A stretch of DNA of 64,000 bases from Marinomonas profundi (lineage in GTDB: Bacteria > Pseudomonadota > Gammaproteobacteria > Pseudomonadales > Marinomonadaceae): contig NZ_CP073013.1 in NCBI RefSeq assembly GCF_020694005.1, positions 1,622,578-1,686,577 of the forward strand, written 5' to 3'. The position numbers and the translations under genes are program-made. A model generated the notes under the pieces. That model ran no database searches and had not been told where the DNA came from. It saw nothing but the letters and a program-made list of their open reading frames with translations. Numbering within the stretch: the stretch's first letter is position 1; every line of letters begins with the position of its first letter. Shown one piece after another: positions 17,399 through 25,299 of the stretch.

Positions 17399-19665
17399 TA
17401 TAGCGACCCGTATTTTTTGCGTAGGTGCTGACGCACGGTTTCAGCGATTGTGTTCACCACAAAAGTAAAGATAAAGAGCACAAACGCCGCTAAGAACAAG
17501 ACACGATAGTGCGAGCTGCCCACGGCCGATTCTGGTACTTCCACCGCCAAGTTAGCCGCCAAAGTACGCATGCCTTCAAAGATATTGAAGTCCATAATCG
17601 GCGTGTTACCCGTTGCCATCAGTACTATCATGGTTTCCCCAACAGCACGCCCCATACCGATCATCACCGCGGAGAAAATCCCTGGGCTGGCAGTCGGTAA
17701 GACCACGCGGGTCATGGTTTGCCAATAAGTTGCCCCCAACGCCAGCGAGCCTTGAGTCAGCGACTTAGGCACACTAAAGATGGCGTCTTCGGTAATCGAG
17801 AAGATGGTTGGAATCACCGCAAAGCCCATGGCAAAACCGACCACCAAAGCATTACGCTGGTCAAAGGTAATGCCCAGATCATTGGTAATCCAGCCACGAA
17901 TATTGCCATCAAAAAAGCTCAATTCGATCGCCGGACTCACCGCCAAACAAAGCCAAACAAGCAACACAATCACCGGAATCAATAACAAGGGTTGCCAGCC
18001 ATCCGGCACCAACCAACTGATGCTCGTCGGTAAACGAGACCATAAATAAGCAAACAACAGGATCCCCACCGGCAAAACGACCAACACACTAAATGTCGCT
18101 GCTAGGTTTTCTTCCATGAAGGGCGCAAAAAACAACCCCGCTAAGAACCCCAAAATCACCGTGGGCAAGGCTTCCATTAATTCAATCACTGGCTTGATTT
18201 TGCGGCGCAACGCGGGCGCCATAAAGTAAGCCGTGTAAATCGCCCCACAAATCGCCAAGGGCACCGCCATTAACATGGCATAAAACGCCGCTTTAAGCGT
18301 ACCAAAAGCCAACGGCGTTAAGCTGTACTTTGGTTCGAAGTCATTGTTGGCTGCCGAAGACTGCCAAGTGAACGTCGGCTCTTGATAACCTTCGTACCAG
18401 ACCTTGCCCCAAATAGACGACCAAGACACTTCTGGGTGCTCATTGTCGACGTAGAAAAAATGCAACCCTTTGCCGTCTTCCAGTAACAACCCATTGGCGC
18501 GAGGTGAAAAACTCATCAGACGAGCGGTGCCATCGGTTAATTTCTCGTCGACAACTTGACGAGTAGAAGTGGCATTATAAATCGCCACGATGCCACGCTC
18601 ATCCAAGGTCGCAAAGCCTTTACGACGTTGCTCCATGGCGACATTGACTAACCCAACGGGCTGCTTTACATCACGAATAAAGGTTAAATGCTCTTCATTG
18701 GTTGCGTTATCTCGCACATTAAACCACTGACTAACACGACCAGAAGAATCCGCCACCATGATAGAAGACTGACCCAACAAATACGTCATGGACACCAGCT
18801 TAGCGTCGTCTTTTAACAGGGAAATATTGTCTTTGAGCTCAATGTCATCAAAGTCGCGCAAGTCAAACTCGCTCAACTGACCAGAACGAGTGGCCACGTA
18901 CAAATAACGCTGATTACCACTGATTAAGACACTTTCGACCTCGTTTACAAATGGCAACGACTGACGCTGCTCGCTTAACTCCACTTCTTCAGTGATAAAG
19001 TTAACGTCTTTCGATACTTTAGTAATGGCGCTTTTACCGTCGCCAATCGCCACCATGGTTAAACTGTCAGAGCCGTCGCGCAAACTCATCTTATTGATGG
19101 CAAAGTCCGCCACATCAATAGGCTCTTCGCCGTAAGGGTACTCGACAACAGGGGTGATTTTGCGTTTGTCATCTGGATAAGAAATACGGTAATCGTGTTT
19201 TACAATAAGCGCTTTGCCGTCTTCATAACCAAACGCCATCAAACGACTGGTGTCAGACTCCACCGCAAAAGCGGTCACTTTAACGTCAGCGCGGAGGTTA
19301 TCGACCGTACTGATAACATGACCATCGGCAATGGAAAAAAACACGATGTTGCCAAGATTGGTCACCCGCATGCCGACTTCAGATTGCTCTTCCGCCGATA
19401 AATACAGGCTGTCGCCTTTCTCTTCTGCTGGCACGGCATAACTGGCCTGCTGTTCAATGGTGGCGCCAGAGAACAACGGCATCACCTCGTACAGTAAATA
19501 AAAGCAGATCAGCAACACAGCCAAAATAACACTGTTGCCGCCAACTGCGATGCCCATGCTAGCCATACGGTCTTTCAGGGCGCGAATTTTACGATGACGC
19601 TTAAGAGCTGGCGTATTAAAGTCCAGTTCCGGCATCTGATGGTCAGTTGATTTAGTCATCCGCAT
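17398..19665 (-). CDS. pstC: phosphate ABC transporter permease PstC, long form
   Basis: First membrane subunit of the phosphate importer, 755 residues. One helix near 45-65 is followed by a periplasmic insert of about 370 residues that reads like a WD/beta-propeller-style repeat domain (RLMAFGYEDGKALIV, RYLYVATRSGQL, ...). The C-terminal 300 residues form the true permease with an EAA loop (TQGSLALGATYWQTMTRVVL). A start six bases further in (second Met) is possible. A Pho box at 19693-19710 lies just upstream, so it may be transcribed separately from pstS. Confidence 0.93.
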   Translation of the reverse strand: MRMTKSTDHQMPELDFNTPALKRHRKIRALKDRMASMGIAVGGNSVILAVLLICFYLLYEVMPLFSGATIEQQASYAVPAEEKGDSLYLSAEEQSEVGMRVTNLGNIVFFSIADGHVISTVDNLRADVKVTAFAVESDTSRLMAFGYEDGKALIVKHDYRISYPDDKRKITPVVEYPYGEEPIDVADFAINKMSLRDGSDSLTMVAIGDGKSAITKVSKDVNFITEEVELSEQRQSLPFVNEVESVLISGNQRYLYVATRSGQLSEFDLRDFDDIELKDNISLLKDDAKLVSMTYLLGQSSIMVADSSGRVSQWFNVRDNATNEEHLTFIRDVKQPVGLVNVAMEQRRKGFATLDERGIVAIYNATSTRQVVDEKLTDGTARLMSFSPRANGLLLEDGKGLHFFYVDNEHPEVSWSSIWGKVWYEGYQEPTFTWQSSAANNDFEPKYSLTPLAFGTLKAAFYAMLMAVPLAICGAIYTAYFMAPALRRKIKPVIELMEALPTVILGFLAGLFFAPFMEENLAATFSVLVVLPVGILLFAYLWSRLPTSISWLVPDGWQPLLLIPVIVLLVWLCLAVSPAIELSFFDGNIRGWITNDLGITFDQRNALVVGFAMGFAVIPTIFSITEDAIFSVPKSLTQGSLALGATYWQTMTRVVLPTASPGIFSAVMIGMGRAVGETMIVLMATGNTPIMDFNIFEGMRTLAANLAVEVPESAVGSSHYRVLFLAAFVLFIFTFVVNTIAETVRQHLRKKYGSL

Positions 19666-19692
19666 TCATCTTTGTTGTGTGACGTTTCTTAT

Positions 19693-19710
19693 GTGACAGT
19701 AGTGTGACAA
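19693..19710 (-). promoter_or_regulatory. Pho box upstream of pstC
   Basis: On the minus strand the bases read TTGTCAC, ACTA, CTGTCAC: two half-sites with an eleven-base period, a close match to the PhoB consensus. No clear -10 hexamer is seen ten bases downstream, in contrast to the pstS and phoB boxes, so it may work with a weak promoter or as an internal enhancer. Confidence 0.75.
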
Positions 19711-19724
19711 CCTACGAAGCAGAG

Positions 19725-19756
19725 AAAGTAGGAGAGCGTTTCGGCCCTCCTACTTT
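19725..19756 (-). terminator. stem-loop between pstS and pstC
   Basis: Perfect ten-base-pair inverted repeat (AAAGTAGGAG 19725-19734, CTCCTACTTT 19747-19756) with a 12-base loop, just after the pstS stop. The trailing T-run is short, so partial termination that leaves pstS in excess of pstCAB is likely. Confidence 0.7.
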
Positions 19757-19791
19757 AATCAACTTATAACGTAAGCCCGCTACAACCTTGC

Positions 19792-20760
19792 TTAGTTAAT
19801 ACCTAGATCTTTCAGGTATTTATTAGCCACTTTTGCTGGTAGAGGAACATAACCGTCTTTGACGACAACCTCTTGACCCGTTTTAGACAAGACCATTTTA
19901 ACGAACTCACGTTGCATTGGTTCTAATGGCTTGTTTGGCGCTTTGTTGATGTAAACGTAAAGGAAACGAGACAATGGGTATTTACCCGTTGACGCATTTT
20001 CTGGTGTCGCGGCAACATAAGCATCACCTTCTTTCTTCGACAAAGGCAAAGCACGGACAGAAGACGTGGTGTAACCAATACCGGAATAACCAATACTGTT
20101 TAGAGACGTCGATACTGACTGCACCACAGACGCTGAACCTGGCTGCTCGTTCACGCCGTTCTTAAAGTCACCTTTATAAAGCGCGTTCTCTTTAAAATAA
20201 CCGTAAGTACCAGACACTGAGTTACGACCAAAAATCTGAATGTCGCGGCTTGCCCACGCACCCGTTAGACCCGCTTTGCCCCAGTTGTTGATGTCTTCGC
20301 TGTGGCCGCCTTTACGAGTAGAAGAGAAAATCGCATCCACTTCTGGAAGAGACAAACCTTTTACTGGGTTATCTTTGTGTACGAAAACCGCTAGCGCATC
20401 AATCGCCACGGGAATCGCCGTTGGCTTGTAGCCGTATTTCTTCTCAAAATCCGCGATTTCTTTGTCTTTAAACGCACGCGATGAAGGACCAAAATTAGAC
20501 GTGCCTTCAGTCAAGGCTGGTGGCGCAGTAGAAGAACCCGCCGCTTGAATTTGAATGTTAACATTTGGGTATAAACGCTTAAATTCTTCTGCCCACAATG
20601 TCATCAAGTTCGCTAGAGTGTCCGAACCGATACTGGAAATATTGCCCGAAACGCCACTTGCTTTACTGTAAGAAATCAAATTTGGATCAACATCCGCAAC
20701 CGCGTTAGCAGAAACACCTACTGCTGCTGCCATTGCCATACTCGCAACTAGTTTTTTCAT
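19792..20760 (-). CDS. pstS: periplasmic phosphate-binding protein PstS
   Basis: Phosphate-capturing subunit of the Pst importer. The start at 20760 ([13 protein letters not shown]) gives a normal signal peptide cleaved after ANAVA and a 322-residue precursor; the frame extends nine codons upstream without a ribosome site. Phosphate-contact motifs are visible: [24 protein letters not shown] and [10 protein letters not shown]. It is of the Pseudomonas type. It heads the operon, downstream of a Pho box and -10, and upstream of a stem-loop. Confidence 0.95.
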   Translation of the reverse strand: MKKLVASMAMAAAVGVSANAVADVDPNLISYSKASGVSGNISSIGSDTLANLMTLWAEEFKRLYPNVNIQIQAAGSSTAPPALTEGTSNFGPSSRAFKDKEIADFEKKYGYKPTAIPVAIDALAVFVHKDNPVKGLSLPEVDAIFSSTRKGGHSEDINNWGKAGLTGAWASRDIQIFGRNSVSGTYGYFKENALYKGDFKNGVNEQPGSASVVQSVSTSLNSIGYSGIGYTTSSVRALPLSKKEGDAYVAATPENASTGKYPLSRFLYVYINKAPNKPLEPMQREFVKMVLSKTGQEVVVKDGYVPLPAKVANKYLKDLGIN

Positions 20761-20828
20761 CACATAAACCTCAGTGGTTGTAGTCAAATTTTTATGAGCA
20801 AGTGCCCATAGCTCGTTCGATGTTTTGT

Positions 20829-20862
20829 ACTATAGAAAAGTTATGTGACAAAAATGTTAAAG
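20829..20862 (-). promoter_or_regulatory. Pho box and -10 element of the pstS promoter
   Basis: On the minus strand bases 20862-20845 read CTTTAAC, ATTT, TTGTCAC, a Pho box with one strong and one weaker half-site. Exactly ten bases later TATAGT (20834-20829) forms a -10 hexamer. The same spacing is found at the phoB promoter in this window, which supports both. Confidence 0.75.
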
Positions 20863-21127
20863 CGTGAAATATTTCAAAAAAAATCTGAGCGGTTGCAGAA
20901 TCAATAGAAAATCAGCGCTGGCTTTAATAAGTATCAACTACCCTCGCCCCAGTGTTTTTTATCAATTTTGCCATCAAAAAAAGCTAATTTCCGTCAAATG
21001 TTCTCTAACTTGCCGTTTCGAACCATTCGCAATATTCCCAAGCGTGGTGTTATCCAATAAACTAACCGTCCGGATTTTCTGGCTATACGGAGCCAGATAA
21101 TAACGATTAAACACTGTGGGTATTTTC
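20863..21127. promoter_or_regulatory. intergenic stretch between pstS and the TRAP permease genes
   Basis: With the pstS promoter the gene-free stretch is 367 bases (20761-21127). Beyond the Pho promoter I find no gene. It should contain the promoter of the plus-strand dctQM genes; a short self-complementary patch (CCGTCCGGATTTTCTGG, 21068-21084) lies about 45 bases before dctQ, but I cannot assign an operator. Confidence 0.35.
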
Positions 21128-21649
21128 ATGTTCAACAAATTGGTCTGCTTGGCTGAGGCGGTTTCCCATTACACGGGGCGATGCGTGGCTTGGTTTACAT
21201 TAGCGATGATGCTATTTACCTGCCTCATCGTGGTTCTGCGCTATGGTTTTGGCATTGGTTCTACCGCATTGCAGGAGTCGGTTCTTTATTTGCACGCCAT
21301 GGTCTTTATGTTAGGGGCGGCTTATACCTTTAAAGATGACGAGCATGTGCGTGTCGATGTTTTTTACCGTGGCTTCTCTGCCACCAAAAAAGCGTGGGTA
21401 AATATCATTGGGGGGCTTTTCTTTCTATTGCCTTTCACGCTTTATACCACGTATTTAAGTTGGGACTATGTCAGTGCCTCTTGGCGGGTATTAGAAACCT
21501 CTCCAGCCCCCGGCGGTTTACCGTTTGTCTACCTGCTAAAAACCCTTATTCCCATCATGATGGTCAGTCTAATTCTTCAGGGAACAGCGGATATTATTAA
21601 AAATATAGCTATCGTTAATGCGGTACGAAAGGACAAAACTAATGGCTGA
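21128..21649 (+). CDS. TRAP transporter small permease (DctQ family)
   Basis: Four-helix small membrane subunit of a tripartite ATP-independent periplasmic transporter, about 173 residues. Hydrophobic segments are at about 17-40, 50-70, 90-115 and 130-155, with the family motifs ALQESVLYLHAMVFMLGAA and DEHVRVDVFY. It belongs to the longer DctQ type that pairs with mannitol/chloroaromatic-type DctM. I chose ATG 21128 over GTG 21116. It overlaps dctM by eight bases. No binding-protein gene is adjacent, which is unusual for TRAP operons. Confidence 0.85.
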   Translation: MFNKLVCLAEAVSHYTGRCVAWFTLAMMLFTCLIVVLRYGFGIGSTALQESVLYLHAMVFMLGAAYTFKDDEHVRVDVFYRGFSATKKAWVNIIGGLFFLLPFTLYTTYLSWDYVSASWRVLETSPAPGGLPFVYLLKTLIPIMMVSLILQGTADIIKNIAIVNAVRKDKTNG

Positions 21650-23030
21650 ATTTATCCCTTTATGGCTCTTCGCTGGCGTTTGTGTCTGCTTGCTATTTGG
21701 TTACCCTGTGGCGTTTTCTTTGGGCGGCACAGCGTTGATTTTTGCCGCTGTTGGCGCGATGTTCGGCACTTTTGACAGTGTTTTCTTAGAAGCTTTGCCC
21801 AACCGTTTATTCGGTATTGTGGGCAACGAAACCCTCATTGCCGTGCCGCTTTTTGTATTAATGGGTGTGTTGCTCGAAAAATCCAAGCTGGCTGAAAAGC
21901 TGCTCGATTCGATGGCCATGCTGTTTGGTACCTTGCGCGGAGGTCTGGGCATTTCGGTTATTTTGGTCGGCATGTTATTAGCCGCCAGTACCGGCATTGT
22001 TGGCGCGACGGTCGTCACCATGGGGATGATTTCCTTACCGACTATGATGCGCCGTGGCTACGATCCTGCATTGGCGGCCGGCACTATTTGCGCGACGGGC
22101 ACCTTAGGGCAGATCATTCCACCCTCTATTGCCTTGGTGTTATTGGGCGATGTGATGTCCAATGCTTACCAAAAAGCGCAGTTGGACATGGGGATTTTCT
22201 CGCCTAAAACCGTTTCTGTAGGCGACTTGTTTGTCGGCGCGTTAATTCCGGGCTTGATACTGGTTGGTCTGTACATTTTTTACGTCGCCATGGTGGCGTG
22301 GTTACAACCTCATAAAGCCCCTGCTGTGCCTCGTGAAGAGTTACGCAATGGTTCGACGGAGCCATTGGCGATTTTACTATTAAAAGGCTTGGTGCCACCT
22401 TTGGTGCTGATCTTCGCCGTATTGGGTTCGATTCTGGGTGGTATTGCGACCCCCACCGAAGCCGCTGGCGTGGGGGCTCTAGGTGCCGCTCTGCTGGCGT
22501 TAGGAAGCGGTAAGCTCAGCTTAGCCACGCTAAAAGATGCCGTCTATTCGACCACCAAAGTCACCAGTATGGTGTTCATGATCCTGATCGGCGCTTCGTT
22601 ATTTTCGCTGGTGTTCCGTGGCTTTGGTGGCGAAGAGTTGATTCAAGACTTTTTCTCACAGCTTCCTGGCGGCGTGGTGGGCGCGATGATCGTCGTTATG
22701 TTGCTGATGTTCTTCCTTGGCTTCATTCTAGACTTCATTGAAATCACCTTTGTGGTTGTGCCGATCGTTGCGCCAGTCTTGTTGGCCATGGGCCTAGACC
22801 CTGTGTGGTTGGGCATCATGATGGCGATTAACCTACAAACGTCTTTCCTTACCCCGCCCTTTGGCTTTGCGCTGTTCTATTTGCGTGGTGTGGCACCACC
22901 TGAACTGAAAACCCAGTCTATTTATAAAGGGGTGCTGCCGTTTATTCTTATCCAAGTTTCTGTGTTAATAATGTTGTCGATCTGGCCAGATCTAGCGACT
23001 TGGCTACCTGAACAAGTCTATGCAGACTAA
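21642..23030 (+). CDS. TRAP transporter large permease (DctM family)
   Basis: Twelve-helix ion-coupled permease, about 462 residues, that moves an organic acid-type solute with sodium. Family motifs include AASTGIVGATVVTMG, GYDPALAAGTICATGTLGQIIPPSIALVLLGD and the C-terminal TSFLTPPFGFALFYLRG. Overall it reads as the mannitol/chloroaromatic compound subgroup. Start at ATG 21642 with AAAGGA upstream; the reading frame extends further up but inside dctQ. It is followed by a quinone reductase-like gene after 18 bases. Confidence 0.88.
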   Translation: MAEFIPLWLFAGVCVCLLFGYPVAFSLGGTALIFAAVGAMFGTFDSVFLEALPNRLFGIVGNETLIAVPLFVLMGVLLEKSKLAEKLLDSMAMLFGTLRGGLGISVILVGMLLAASTGIVGATVVTMGMISLPTMMRRGYDPALAAGTICATGTLGQIIPPSIALVLLGDVMSNAYQKAQLDMGIFSPKTVSVGDLFVGALIPGLILVGLYIFYVAMVAWLQPHKAPAVPREELRNGSTEPLAILLLKGLVPPLVLIFAVLGSILGGIATPTEAAGVGALGAALLALGSGKLSLATLKDAVYSTTKVTSMVFMILIGASLFSLVFRGFGGEELIQDFFSQLPGGVVGAMIVVMLLMFFLGFILDFIEITFVVVPIVAPVLLAMGLDPVWLGIMMAINLQTSFLTPPFGFALFYLRGVAPPELKTQSIYKGVLPFILIQVSVLIMLSIWPDLATWLPEQVYAD

Positions 23031-23048
23031 TCTATCGAGGATCTCAAT

Positions 23049-24029
23049 ATGAAAGCAATGCAAATGAAAAACTACGGCCCAGCCAGTGATTTAGCACTGG
23101 TTGAGGCGCAAAAACCAAGCATCAATGCAGAGCAAATACTGGTTCAAGTCGGGGCCGCGGGGGTTAATCCGGTGGACACTTACCTGCGTTCTGGCACCAA
23201 TAATTATTCGACTACGTTTCCGCACACACCGGGCTCTGACGGGGCGGGAACGATTGTTGAATTAGGCGCTAACGTAACGGGCTTCGAGATTGGTCAACGG
23301 GTTTATTTTAGCCGTAACCTAAGCGGTTCTTCGGCTGAGTTCGCCGCGTGTGCCGCGACTCACACCTATCCGCTGGCGGACGCCTTGTCTTTCGAAGAAG
23401 GTGCTTGTGTGGGCATTCCCTACACCACGGCTCATCGTGCTTTGTTTGGCCGAGCTAACGGCAAGGCGGGTGACAAGGTCTTGGTGCATGGCGCAACAGG
23501 CGCGGTGGGTATTGCCACGGTGCAATTAGCCTTAGCCGCCGGGATGGACGTGGTGGCCAGTGCTGGCACCGCCGCGGGCGCGGATTTATTACGTCAACAA
23601 GGCGTAACAGATGTCATTATGCACAATGAAGCGGATCACCTTGCGCCCTATCAATCTCTAGCTTCTCAATCCGTAGACAGAGGCTTTGATATTATTATCG
23701 AGATGCTGGCGAACCATAATTTAGATCAAGACTTAAAAGCCTTGGCCTTTGGTGGTTGTGTGGCGGTCGTCGGGAATCGCGGCACGGTGGAAATTAACCC
23801 TCGTGATTTAATGGCTCGTGACGCCTCTGTGGTTGGCGTGGCGCTGGCCAATACCAAGCCAAATGAGCTGGCGTTGATCGCAAAATCCTTGCGTCCGATG
23901 TTTGAGAAAGGCGTGCTGAAGCCTGTGATTCGCCATCGTTACGCACTAACAGAGTTGGCTCAAGCCCACGAAGACGTGCTGAAATCTGGTGCATTGGGCA
24001 ATCTCGTTATTCGCATTAATCAGCCGTAA
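23049..24029 (+). CDS. NADPH:quinone oxidoreductase-like medium-chain reductase
   Basis: 326-residue zinc-free medium-chain dehydrogenase of the zeta-crystallin/QOR group. N-terminal GroES-like part with VGAAGVNPVDTYLRSG, then the nucleotide-binding motif VHGATGAVGIATVQLA at about residue 150. The zinc-ligand cysteines of alcohol dehydrogenases are absent. It lies 18 bases after the TRAP permease gene with GAGGAT before its ATG, so it is probably co-transcribed and may act on the imported compound. The substrate cannot be read. Confidence 0.8.
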   Translation: MKAMQMKNYGPASDLALVEAQKPSINAEQILVQVGAAGVNPVDTYLRSGTNNYSTTFPHTPGSDGAGTIVELGANVTGFEIGQRVYFSRNLSGSSAEFAACAATHTYPLADALSFEEGACVGIPYTTAHRALFGRANGKAGDKVLVHGATGAVGIATVQLALAAGMDVVASAGTAAGADLLRQQGVTDVIMHNEADHLAPYQSLASQSVDRGFDIIIEMLANHNLDQDLKALAFGGCVAVVGNRGTVEINPRDLMARDASVVGVALANTKPNELALIAKSLRPMFEKGVLKPVIRHRYALTELAQAHEDVLKSGALGNLVIRINQP

Positions 24030-24060
24030 AGTCGGTTATCTTCGCAAAATACGCTACTAA

Positions 24061-24078
24061 AGCGGCCTTAAGGCCGCT
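24061..24078 (+). terminator. palindromic stem-loop after the quinone reductase gene
   Basis: Perfect seven-base-pair stem AGCGGCC / GGCCGCT with TTAA loop, then ATACTTTCTC. A likely terminator of the dctQM-reductase transcript, though the T-run is interrupted. Confidence 0.6.
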
Positions 24079-24114
24079 ATACTTTCTCACTTATGTTTAT
24101 TCACAGAGCGCATT

Positions 24115-24891
24115 TTGACTCAGTCTGATTCCGATGTTTTTAGCCTGCCAGCTGAAGCAGATACCCACGATCATGATTATCATCAGTTGGTAGTCGTGTT
24201 AGATGGCAATACTGATTTCGACGTCCAAGGCAAAGGCAAACAACTCCATACTGGCGAAGGTTGTATTCTTCCGTCAGAAAATAGCCACGCGTTTGCGGGT
24301 CTGGGAGAAAATCGCATCATGGTGGTCAACCTCCCTATTCCACCGCAAAAAGGCATTACTGACGAAGAATACGAAATCGTCTCGCGTTTGTTTGATCAAG
24401 CCGCGTATTTTCAGCTCAATCCGCGTTTGCAAATACTCGCCTCGGCGCTATCCGGTGAATTACAGCAATACCCCAATGATATGATTTTGGCGCGCGCTTG
24501 CGGTAATACGCTGCTCAGCGCCATTCGCCATCAGATCAATAATAAAGACGTCCGCACCCGTGGCAACCATCTTGATATCGACAAACTCGACCAATTCATC
24601 GAGCTCAATTTATCCCGTCGTGTGCACATAGATCAGCTGGCTAACTTCTGTTTTTTAAGTGTCAGTCAGTTTCACGAGCGCTTTAAAGACCGTACCGGCA
24701 TGACGCCACATCAGTACTTAATGCGCAAACGCCTAGAACGCGCTCAAAGCTTGCTAACAGAAGGCGTTACGCCCATTCAAGTGGCTGAAATGTGTGGTTT
24801 CTCCAGTCAAAGCGCCATGACCAATGTCTTTTCTCAAACCCTTGGCATTACGCCGTTAAAATACCAGAAGCAATTTGGCCGCGGCCGCTAA
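24115..24891 (+). CDS. AraC-family transcriptional regulator with cupin sensor
   Basis: 258 residues. N-terminal cupin-like sensor (HDHDYHQLVVVLDGNTDF, GEGCILPSENSHAF) and a C-terminal AraC domain with two helix-turn-helix units: IDQLANFCFLSVSQFHERF and PIQVAEMCGFSSQSAMTNVF. The start is a TTG with no clear Shine-Dalgarno and no in-frame ATG upstream, so the exact N-terminus is uncertain. It lies between the TRAP/reductase genes and putA, all on the plus strand. PutA here lacks its own DNA-binding domain, so control of putA by this protein is possible but not shown. Confidence 0.78.
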   Translation: MTQSDSDVFSLPAEADTHDHDYHQLVVVLDGNTDFDVQGKGKQLHTGEGCILPSENSHAFAGLGENRIMVVNLPIPPQKGITDEEYEIVSRLFDQAAYFQLNPRLQILASALSGELQQYPNDMILARACGNTLLSAIRHQINNKDVRTRGNHLDIDKLDQFIELNLSRRVHIDQLANFCFLSVSQFHERFKDRTGMTPHQYLMRKRLERAQSLLTEGVTPIQVAEMCGFSSQSAMTNVFSQTLGITPLKYQKQFGRGR

Positions 24892-25299
24892 ACCCACAGA
24901 TTCATCTAGGCCGGTTCATTCATAAAAGCTGGTTCATCCCTGCTATTTGTCCGCATTTTCCTCGTTTTTCTCTGATTTTTGCATAAGCATACATTACGAC
25001 TAAACTTACCCTTAACCCTCGGGGATTTTCTGTACCTGTCGGGCTTTTCTGAACCAGTCGGGCTTTTCTGAACCAGTCGGGCTTTTCTGAACCAGTCGGA
25101 CTTTCTTATAAAAAAAAACGACTTTTTCGAAAGACAATTTATCCCTTCTGTCACTAAAGTGTCAGCATTATCCAGACATGCCTTTTTTTGATGATGCAGA
25201 GCAAAAAAGCACCAAAAAAGCGCTTAATGCTCTATAACAATATGCGGCCTTAACTAAGAAATCCGTCGATTTTTTATCTTAACGCGGGAGAATCTAACC
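24892..25299. other. gene-free region upstream of putA
   Basis: 408 bases without a convincing gene. The stretch holds a four-copy 19-base tandem repeat (25031-25105), followed by the A-rich run around 25110-25120 and the presumed putA promoter. GGGAGA lies 10-15 bases before the putA ATG. An 82-codon minus-strand frame crossing the repeat is repeat-coded and I do not accept it as a gene. Confidence 0.6.
25031..25105. repeat. four-copy 19-base tandem repeat
   Basis: Unit TGAACCAGTCGGGCTTTTC. Copies at 25031-25049 (two changes near the start), 25050-25068 (exact), 25069-25087 (exact) and 25088-25105 (one substitution and one deletion). The 19-base period is just under two helical turns. Confidence 0.92.

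Noticed and set aside
17719..18049. Plus-strand frames inside pstC and other long antisense frames (for example 41306-41722, 45210-45626)
   Set aside because: They are antisense to well-supported genes, with odd composition (His/Arg/Gln rich) and no motifs.
24906..25154. 82-codon minus-strand frame over the tandem repeat
   Set aside because: Its sequence merely translates the 19-base repeat in successive frames; no ribosome site, no family likeness.
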